From NCBI GenBank assembly GCA_019683665.1, contig JADGIB010000106.1, positions 1-11,001 on the forward strand: 11,001 nt of DNA. Direction: 5' to 3'. The first letter of the stretch is position 1; every line of letters starts with the position of its first letter. Source of the DNA: Solirubrobacteraceae bacterium. Lineage in GTDB: Bacteria > Actinomycetota > Thermoleophilia > Solirubrobacterales > Solirubrobacteraceae. The notes beneath the pieces were generated by a model. The model was not told the origin of the DNA and searched no databases. It saw only the letters and a program-made list of their open reading frames with translations. The position numbers and the translations under genes were made by a program. Of the stretch, positions 6,361-11,001 are shown piece by piece.

Positions 6361-7217
6361 CAGGGCACGCTCCCGTCTGGGCGGATCGTGGCGTTGTCGA
6401 TGAGGCGCGCGCGCCCGACGCGCGCGGCGACCGCGACCAGCACGTCGCGGTCGACGGCGGTCACGGGCTGGAAGGTCTCCGGGTCGACGACGGCGAGGTA
6501 CTCGGGCTCGACGCCGAGCTCGTCCATCGGGACGCGGGCGGCGGCGGCGACGGCGGCGGCGTCGGTCGTCCCGGCCGCGACCGCCTCGCGCGCCGCCTCG
6601 AGCGCCCGGCTGAGCGCGAGCGCGCGCGGGCGGTCCTCGGGCGCGAGGTAGGCGTTGCGGCTCGACATCGCCAGCCCGTCGGGCTCGCGGACGGTCGGGC
6701 AGCCCTCGATGCGGACCGGCAGGTTCAGGTCGGCGACGAGCCGGCGGATGACCGCGAGCTGCTGGGCGTCCTTGCGCCCGAAGTAGGCGACGTCGGGCTG
6801 GACCATGTTCAGGAGCTTCGTCACGACGGTCGCGACCCCGTCGAAGTGGCCGGGGCGGCGGGCGCCCTCGAGCGGATCGCTGACCCCGGCGACCCGGACC
6901 GTCGTGGCGAACCCGTCCGGGTACACCTCCGCGACCGACGGCGCGAAGAGGACGTCGGCCCCGGCGCCCTCGGCGGCGCGCGCGTCGCCGGCCTCGTCGC
7001 GCGGGTAGGCGTCGAGGTCCTCGTCGGGCGCGAACTGGGTCGGGTTGACGAACAGCGACACGACGACGACGTCGGTGCCGGCGCGGGCCGCCTCGATGAG
7101 CGACAGGTGCCCGGCGTGGAGCGCGCCCATCGTCGGGACGAGCCCGATCGTCGCGCCGTCGCGGCGGGCGGGGGCGAGCGCCTCGCGCAGCTCGGCGACC
7201 GTGCGGACCGTCCTCAT
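6360..7217 (-). CDS. panC: Pantothenate synthetase (pantoate-beta-alanine ligase)
   Basis: It joins pantoate and beta-alanine with ATP through a pantoyl-adenylate, completing pantothenate. The enzyme is cytoplasmic and usually dimeric. It is 285 aa. The HIGH-like motif is VPTMGALHAGHLSL (27-40) with H34 and H37. FVNPTQF is at 56-62, PGHFDGV at 122-128, FGRKDAQQL at 146-154 and the KMSKS-like MSSRN at 184-188. These are the expected ATP- and pantoate-binding residues. The start overlaps the preceding DUF2520 gene by four bases (ATGA) and the end overlaps panD by one base, so the three genes must be one transcription unit. The arrangement DUF2520-panC-panD, as I recall it, is also seen in mycobacteria. 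Confidence 0.97.
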   Translation of the reverse strand: MRTVRTVAELREALAPARRDGATIGLVPTMGALHAGHLSLIEAARAGTDVVVVSLFVNPTQFAPDEDLDAYPRDEAGDARAAEGAGADVLFAPSVAEVYPDGFATTVRVAGVSDPLEGARRPGHFDGVATVVTKLLNMVQPDVAYFGRKDAQQLAVIRRLVADLNLPVRIEGCPTVREPDGLAMSSRNAYLAPEDRPRALALSRALEAAREAVAAGTTDAAAVAAAARVPMDELGVEPEYLAVVDPETFQPVTAVDRDVLVAVAARVGRARLIDNATIRPDGSVP

Positions 7218-7966
7218 CGGGCCGCTCCCGTCGCGGCCAGCGCCCGCGTCGCGTCGGCGAGCGCGTCGAACAGGGCCAGCAGGTCGGGCGCGCGCTCGGC
7301 GACGGCGGCGCGCTGGCGGGCGACCGTCCCCTCGTCGCCGCGGGCGATCGGCCCCGTGAGCGCCCGCTCGCCGCCGAGGGCGGCCCAGTTCTCGAGCGCG
7401 GCGCGGACGAGCGGCGCGAGCGCGGCGCGGTCGACGCCGGCGGTGGCGGCCAGGCGCTCGGCGGCGGCCTCCAGCGTCACGAGGAAGTTCGCGGCGACCG
7501 AGGCGGCCGCGTGGTAGGCGGCGCGGTCCGCGTCGGCGACCTCGACGGGGCGCATCCCGAGCGTCCGGGCCAGGGCGGTGGCGACCGCCTCCGCCCGCGG
7601 GGTCGACCCGGCGACGGCCGCGGTCGCGCCCGCGAACACCGCGCGCGGGTCGTCCCCGGCGCGAGCCCCGGGGACCGTCATCAGCGGGTGGAGGCTGAAC
7701 GCCTCGTGCGGCGCGAGCGGCGCGAGCGTCGTCGCGCCCGAGCAGTGGCCGACGAGCGGGCCGGGCGGCACCGCGGCCGCAGCGGCCGCGATCTCGGCGT
7801 CGGGGACGGCGAGCAGGACGACGCCGGCGCCCGCGAGCGACGGACGGCGACCGAGCGGGCCGTCGACGGTCAGACCGGCGGCGCGCAGCGCGGCGGCCAG
7901 GGCCGTGCCGAGCCGGCCGCGGCCGATGACCGCGTGGCGCAGGGAGTGGAGGTCGGTCTCCGTCAT
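7214..7966 (-). CDS. DUF2520 Rossmann-fold protein, candidate ketopantoate reductase
   Basis: A 250-aa NAD(P)-binding protein with the two-part Rossmann-like plus DUF2520 layout. The dinucleotide motif is GRGRLG (15-20), followed by LLAVPD (51-56), GHCSG (73-77) and SLHPLMTV (91-98). The helical C-terminal half has YHAAASVAANFL (151-162) and LTGPIARGD (203-211). The fold resembles 6-phosphogluconate dehydrogenase-type reductases such as ketopantoate reductase. Its place as first gene of the panC-panD-panB operon, with a four-base overlap to panC and no PanE seen, suggests it reduces ketopantoate to pantoate. That function is inferred from context. The ATG at 7966 is chosen because GGGAG lies ten bases upstream and the glycine motif then sits at the N-terminus. 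Upstream in-frame starts would add a His/Pro/Arg-rich, unlikely extension. Confidence 0.85.
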   Translation of the reverse strand: MTETDLHSLRHAVIGRGRLGTALAAALRAAGLTVDGPLGRRPSLAGAGVVLLAVPDAEIAAAAAAVPPGPLVGHCSGATTLAPLAPHEAFSLHPLMTVPGARAGDDPRAVFAGATAAVAGSTPRAEAVATALARTLGMRPVEVADADRAAYHAAASVAANFLVTLEAAAERLAATAGVDRAALAPLVRAALENWAALGGERALTGPIARGDEGTVARQRAAVAERAPDLLALFDALADATRALAATGAAR

Positions 7967-8004
7967 GTCGGTCCAGCTCCCGCGAGGGGATGCCGGTCGC
8001 GTCG

Positions 8005-8055
8005 TCAGGTGGTGGTGAGGGTGGTCGGCGGTCCGTCCCCGGAGGTGACGGCCAC
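8005..8055 (-). CDS. Possible leaderless Thr-rich leader peptide before the pan operon
   Basis: Read on the minus strand, GTG at 8055 lies five bases after the -10-like TATAGT and opens a 16-codon frame, MAVTSGDGPPTTLTTT, that stops at 8005-8007, 38 bases before the DUF2520 start. Six of its residues are threonine, five of them in the last six. This recalls Thr-rich attenuator peptides such as E. coli ThrL. Downstream, CGCGA (8001-7997) can pair with TCGCG (7985-7981), whose last base begins the GGGAG ribosome site. The ACC-rich end comes from a simple CCACCA-like stretch, so the composition may be chance. Function is speculative. Confidence 0.3.
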   Translation of the reverse strand: MAVTSGDGPPTTLTTT

Positions 8056-8060
8056 CCGTC

Positions 8061-8068
8061 ACTATACC
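8061..8068. promoter_or_regulatory. -10-like element readable on both strands
   Basis: ACTATACC reads TATAGT on the minus strand (8066-8061; five of six to TATAAT) and TATACC on the plus strand (8063-8068). AT-rich hexamers are rare in this sequence, so the match stands out. The minus-strand copy is well placed to drive the pantothenate operon. The plus-strand copy could drive the glycosylase with a leader of about 24 bases. No convincing -35 box is seen on either strand. Confidence 0.45.
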
Positions 8069-8084
8069 CCTGCGCGACCGTCGT

Positions 8085-8090
8085 TACGCT
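8085..8090 (+). promoter_or_regulatory. Possible -10 box for a leaderless glycosylase transcript
   Basis: TACGCT lies eight bases before the ATG at 8099, so transcription would begin at or next to the start codon. This is the usual geometry of leaderless actinobacterial genes. It fits the absence of any Shine-Dalgarno sequence before that ATG (GCCCGCCG precedes it). The -35 region is not recognisable. The TATACC at 8063-8068 is the competing candidate. Confidence 0.35.
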
Positions 8091-8098
8091 GCCCGCCG

Positions 8099-8938
8099 AT
8101 GGCCACGCCCGTCACGCCGCAGGAGCGCCGCGAGGAGCTGAAGCTCGTCTACGAGCAGGCGCGCGCCTGCGTCCGCTGCCGCGAGCTGGCGTCGACGCGC
8201 ACCCAGGTCGTGTTCGGGGCCGGCAACGCGGACGCCGACCTCATGTTCGTCGGCGAGGCGCCCGGCGCGAACGAGGACCGGATGGGCCTGCCGTTCGTCG
8301 GGCAGGCCGGGAAGCTGCTCGATCAGCTCCTGTCGGAGATCGGGCTCGAGCGCCGCAGCGTGTTCATCTGCAACGTCCTTAAGTGCCGGCCGCCGGGCAA
8401 CCGCGACCCGCACCCGGGCGAGATCGAGGCCTGCCGCGAGTACCTCATGCGCCAGCTCGAGCTCGTCCAGCCGCGCGTCGTCTGCACGCTCGGCAACTTC
8501 GCCACGAAGCTCCTGCGCGGCGACCCGGCCGGGATCACCCGCGTCCACGGCCGGGAGGAGGTCCGCGTCATCGGCCGCCGCGCGGTGCGGCTCTACCCGC
8601 TCTACCACCCGGCCGCCGCCCTCTACACGCCGCGGATGCTCGAGATCCTGCGCGCCGACTTCCACGGGATCCCGGCCGTGCTGGCCAAGCCGGCGCCGCC
8701 GCAGCCGGAGATCGTCGAGCCGGACGAGCCCGAGCCGCAGGAGGCCGACTGGCGCGACGCGCTGGCCGCGGCGCCCGCCGAGCCGCCGCCGCCCACCGAG
8801 CCGGCGGTCGTGCAGCCCTCGCTGCTGGCCGGCCTCGAGCCGCCGGCGCCGCCCCCGGAGACGGCGGCGGACCCGCCGGCGCCCGAGCCCGAGGCCGAGC
8901 AGCCCCGGCCCGGCCCCGAGCAGCTCGGCCTGTTCTGA
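8099..8938 (+). CDS. Family 4-type uracil-DNA glycosylase with C-terminal tail
   Basis: A DNA-repair enzyme that removes uracil from DNA, using a 4Fe-4S cluster for structure. Of 279 aa, the catalytic domain covers about 1-195. It has cluster cysteines C24 and C27 (CVRC), C96 (NVLKCRPPGNR) and C112 (EACREY), the active-site motif GEAPGANED (52-60) with GLPFVGQAGKLL, and the second motif LYHPAAALY with H170. Residues about 196-279 form a low-complexity Pro/Glu/Ala tail, presumably disordered, which many family members lack. It ends in QLGLF, and QPSLL occurs at 239-243. Both resemble beta-clamp-binding pentapeptides. The ATG at 8099 has no Shine-Dalgarno, so translation may be leaderless. The gene is divergent from the pantothenate operon and its stop is seven bases from that of the convergent GT2 gene. 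Family 5 is a less likely alternative. Confidence 0.92.
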   Translation: MATPVTPQERREELKLVYEQARACVRCRELASTRTQVVFGAGNADADLMFVGEAPGANEDRMGLPFVGQAGKLLDQLLSEIGLERRSVFICNVLKCRPPGNRDPHPGEIEACREYLMRQLELVQPRVVCTLGNFATKLLRGDPAGITRVHGREEVRVIGRRAVRLYPLYHPAAALYTPRMLEILRADFHGIPAVLAKPAPPQPEIVEPDEPEPQEADWRDALAAAPAEPPPPTEPAVVQPSLLAGLEPPAPPPETAADPPAPEPEAEQPRPGPEQLGLF

Positions 8939-8945
8939 GGCCCGG

Positions 8946-9821
8946 TCAGCCGCGCCGCGCGGCCCGCAGCGCGGCGAGCTGGGCCCGCTCGCGCCGGCCG
9001 CCGCGCGGCCCCTTCACGAGCGCGCGCACGGCGAACGTCAGCGCCTGCGCGGCGTCGTCGAGCGCGAGCGCGCGCGGCCCGAGGTCGGCGCCGACGACCT
9101 CGCGGCGGCGGCGCGCGTGCAGCAGCAGCGGCTCGCGGCCGAAGTGGGCGGTCGTCGAGTGGCCGCCGCGGTGGCGCAGCGCGACCTCCGGGCGCAGCTC
9201 GGTCGGCACGCCGCGCGCGGCGGCGCGCAGGCACAGGTCCATGTCCTCGTAGAACAGGAACGCGTCGGGGTCGAACGGGCCGAGCGCCCGCAGCGTCTCG
9301 GTGCGGGCGGCGAGCGCGGCGGCGATCGCCCAGCCGACCCGCCGCGGCCGGTCCGACCGCCACGGGTCCGCGCGCTCGCGCAGCGGCCGGGGGAGGAGGC
9401 GCGGGTGGACGAGCGCGGGCAGGAGCGCCTCGACCGTCCCGGGCCGCGGGTGGGCGCTGCGCTGGAGGCTGCCGTCCGGGTTGAGCAGGCGCGGCGCGAG
9501 CAGCCGGTCGCCCTCGGCCGCCGTCGCGGCGAGGCGGGCGAGGCCGTCGTCGAGCAGCTCGACGTCGGGGTTCAGCAGGACGGTGACGTCGGTGCGCACC
9601 CGCGCCAGCCCGGCGTTGTTCGCCGCGCCGAAGCCGCGGTTGCCGGCGAGCACGAGCAGCTCGGCGCCCCAGTCGGCGGCCAGCTCGGGGCCGTCGTCGT
9701 TGGAGCCGCTGTCGACGCAGACGACGTGCGGGCGCTGCGGCAGGTGGCGGTCGATCGAGGCCAGCAGGCGGCGCAGGTCGTCGGCCGAGTCGTGCAGGAC
9801 GACGACGACGGTGAAGCTCAT
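8946..9821 (-). CDS. GT2-family glycosyltransferase (rhamnosyltransferase-like)
   Basis: An inverting GT-A glycosyltransferase that probably adds a sugar (rhamnose-type in related proteins) to a cell-envelope polysaccharide or glycolipid at the inner face of the membrane. Of 291 aa, the nucleotide-sugar motif is VVCVDSGSNDDG (33-44) with D37. GNRGFGAANNAG is at 60-71 and LNPDVEL, the metal-binding DxD equivalent, at 83-89. FLFYEDMDLCLRAAARG (188-204) carries the acidic E192/D193/D195 cluster, and RHRGGHST (216-223) is typical of the WbbL-like group. The C-terminus is Arg/Ala-rich. The ATG at 9821 overlaps the stop of the upstream glycosyltransferase by four bases, which implies coupled translation. 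The acceptor and sugar are not determined. Confidence 0.9.
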   Translation of the reverse strand: MSFTVVVVLHDSADDLRRLLASIDRHLPQRPHVVCVDSGSNDDGPELAADWGAELLVLAGNRGFGAANNAGLARVRTDVTVLLNPDVELLDDGLARLAATAAEGDRLLAPRLLNPDGSLQRSAHPRPGTVEALLPALVHPRLLPRPLRERADPWRSDRPRRVGWAIAAALAARTETLRALGPFDPDAFLFYEDMDLCLRAAARGVPTELRPEVALRHRGGHSTTAHFGREPLLLHARRRREVVGADLGPRALALDDAAQALTFAVRALVKGPRGGRRERAQLAALRAARRG

Positions 9822-10900
9822 GCCGCCACCGCCCGCTCGATCGCGGCGCGGATCCCGTCCGCGCACGCCTCCCAGGTCAGGGGCGCGATCGCCCGCCGCC
9901 CGGCGGCGACGACCGCGGCGCGCAGCGCCGGGTCGCCGGCGACGCGCAGGAGCGCGTCGGCGAGCGCCTCGGCGTCGCCGGGCGGGAAGCGGACCGCGCC
10001 GTCGCCGAGCGTCTCGTCGTAGACGGGCAGGTCGGCGACGACCGGCGCCACCCCGCGCGCGAGCGCCTCCAGCGGCGTGAGCCCGAAGCCCTCCAGCCAG
10101 GCCGGGGCGACGACGGCGAGCGCGCCGCGGTAGAGCGCGTCGAGCCGCGGCCCGTCCACCGGGCCGAGGACGCGCACGCCCGGGCGGCCCGCCAGCCGCG
10201 CCGCGAGCCGGCCCTCGCCGGCGAAGACGAGCTCGGCCGCCAGCCCGCGGGCCCGCGCCCGCGCGTACGCGCCGGCCAGCAGCTCGGGCGCCTTGCGCGG
10301 CTCGAGCGCCCCGACGCAGAGCAGGTAGGGCGCCGCCGTCGCCGGCGGCCCGGGCGGCGGGTCCGACCCGGCGGCGACCGGGGTCCCGGGCCCCTCGTGG
10401 ACGACGTCGACGCGGGCCGGGTCGAGCCCCCAGCGGGCCACGAGCGCGTCGCGGGTCGCGCCCGACACGGCGATCACCCGCGCGGCGCGGCGGGCGAGGC
10501 GCCGCAGCCGCCCCACGCGGTGCCAGAGCCGCTCGTAGGCGGTGAAGTCGCCGGGCCGCTCGACGAACGACAGGTCGTGGACGGTGAGCACGAGCGGCGC
10601 CGAGCCGTCGAGCCCGACCGGCGCCGGGGCCGGCATCCAGACCGCGTCCAGGCGCCCGCCGCAGAGCCGCTCGAGCGCCGGGCGGCCGGTCGCCGCGCCG
10701 AGCCCGTGCAGCGCCCGGCCGGGCAGCGCGCTGCGGCGCAGCTCGACCCCGTCGGGCACGGCGACCGGGGCCCGCCCGGGGACGAACGCGACGAGCTCGT
10801 CGCCGGGGCAGCGGGCGGCGAGGGCGGCGAGGGCGTGCTGCAGGTAGCGCGCCACGCCGCGGCCAGCGGGCAGGTGCCGGGCGTCGACGCCGATGCGCAT
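9818..10900 (-). CDS. GT4-family glycosyltransferase (GT-B fold)
   Basis: A retaining glycosyltransferase, likely acting on a lipid-linked or envelope oligosaccharide. Of 360 aa, the N-terminal GT-B domain opens with MRIGVDARHL and a glycine-rich GRGVARY loop (13-19), followed by TVHDLSF (106-112) with H108 and VIAVSGATRDAL (142-153). The C-terminal donor domain has CVGALEPRKAPELL (195-208), FAGEGRL and the signature E(x7)E in LEGFGLTPLEAL (E270, E278). Length and order are typical. The ATG at 10900 is supported by AGGAGT (complement of 10906-10911) six bases upstream. The gene overlaps the next glycosyltransferase by four bases, so the pair probably acts consecutively on one glycan. Genes upstream lie outside the window. 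Confidence 0.92.
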   Translation of the reverse strand: MRIGVDARHLPAGRGVARYLQHALAALAARCPGDELVAFVPGRAPVAVPDGVELRRSALPGRALHGLGAATGRPALERLCGGRLDAVWMPAPAPVGLDGSAPLVLTVHDLSFVERPGDFTAYERLWHRVGRLRRLARRAARVIAVSGATRDALVARWGLDPARVDVVHEGPGTPVAAGSDPPPGPPATAAPYLLCVGALEPRKAPELLAGAYARARARGLAAELVFAGEGRLAARLAGRPGVRVLGPVDGPRLDALYRGALAVVAPAWLEGFGLTPLEALARGVAPVVADLPVYDETLGDGAVRFPPGDAEALADALLRVAGDPALRAAVVAAGRRAIAPLTWEACADGIRAAIERAVAA

Positions 10901-10909
10901 GCGTTACTC

Positions 10910-11001
10910 CTATGTCAAGGCCAGCGCTGCTGCTGGCCTGTTTGGGATCGTGTTTGGGGTCATGGTCTGGGCCTTGTCGGTGGGGGCGCGTAGGAGCTGC
11001 C
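10910..11001 (-). CDS. Possible 3' end of a gene running off the window
   Basis: One minus-strand frame is open from the window edge to a TAG at 10912-10910, giving 29 residues that end in PNRPAAALALT. The stop overlaps the AGGAG ribosome site of the glycosyltransferase, a layout consistent with translational coupling. Codon use (CCA, GCA, CTA, TTG, ACA) and the roughly 64% GC content differ from every gene in the window. This may therefore be a transferred gene, the end of an insertion sequence, or non-coding DNA. I do not recognise the peptide. Confidence 0.3.
   Translation of the reverse strand, partial: QLLRAPTDKAQTMTPNTIPNRPAAALALT
10919..10938. repeat. Hairpin-forming inverted repeat upstream of the GT4 gene
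   Basis: GGCCAGC (10919-10925) and GCTGGCC (10932-10938) form a seven-base stem with a six-base loop, about 20 bases before the glycosyltransferase start. On the plus strand it is followed by TGTTTGGG, which is too T-poor for a convincing intrinsic terminator. It may be part of the end of an upstream gene or element. Confidence 0.35.

Noticed and set aside
10913..10918. Perfect TTGACA on the minus strand as a -35 box
   Set aside because: It lies only 12 bases before the glycosyltransferase start, so the matching -10 would fall inside the coding region, and no -10 is seen there.
10899..11001. Plus-strand open frame MRYSYVKASAAAGLFGIVFG... with a membrane-like segment
   Set aside because: Its ATG overlaps the glycosyltransferase start on the opposite strand (CATG), no ribosome site precedes it, and hydrophobic stretches arise easily in GT-rich sequence. 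It cannot be excluded without sequence beyond the window.

Overview
The window is about 11 kb of extremely GC-rich bacterial DNA, roughly three-quarters G+C or more, with nearly all third codon positions G or C. The composition, the DevS-like kinase, the LysM transglycosylase and the gene preceding panC all suggest Actinomycetota. A Thermoleophilia-type organism (Solirubrobacterales-like) is a reasonable guess, but no single gene proves it. The first 35 bases are almost pure G and look like an assembly or sequencing artefact at a contig edge.

Layout. (1) At 245-1988 (+) lie a GAF-domain histidine kinase and a NarL/LuxR response regulator that overlap by 8 bases, an intact two-component pair. 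(2) At 2073-4067 (+) lies a compact cluster: a thioester-reductase-like SDR protein, a small six-cysteine protein overlapping it by 4 bases, and a hexapeptide-repeat acyltransferase. Its substrate is unknown. (3) On the minus strand, from 7966 down to 5076, lies a pantothenate operon in the order DUF2520 Rossmann protein, panC, panD, panB. The first three genes overlap and panB follows after 25 bases. A secreted LysM/lytic transglycosylase gene (5011-4082) follows on the same strand. (4) At 8099-8938 (+), divergent from the pantothenate operon, lies a family 4-type uracil-DNA glycosylase with a long Pro/Glu/Ala-rich tail ending in a clamp-binding-like motif. (5) On the minus strand, from 10900 down to 8946, lie two overlapping glycosyltransferases (GT4-like, then GT2-like), probably for an envelope polysaccharide. 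(6) The last 100 bases are clearly poorer in GC and may carry the 3' end of another gene or a mobile element.

How the genes work together. PanB makes ketopantoate, PanD makes beta-alanine and PanC joins pantoate to beta-alanine. The one step lacking a classical enzyme, ketopantoate reduction, is a plausible job for the DUF2520 protein. The two-component pair is flanked by two closely similar C6/G6 inverted repeats, one before its own operon and one before the SDR cluster. This suggests, but does not prove, that the regulator controls both. The 132-base divergent region between DUF2520 and the glycosylase is the most information-rich non-coding segment. It has -10-like elements in both directions, no Shine-Dalgarno before the glycosylase, and a possible leaderless, threonine-rich upstream reading frame ahead of the pantothenate operon.

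No tRNA, rRNA, CRISPR array or complete insertion sequence was seen. Most of the window is ordinary core metabolism and envelope biology. The most unusual signals are the paired inverted repeats, the pantothenate leader, the glycosylase tail and the SDR/cysteine-protein/acyltransferase cluster.
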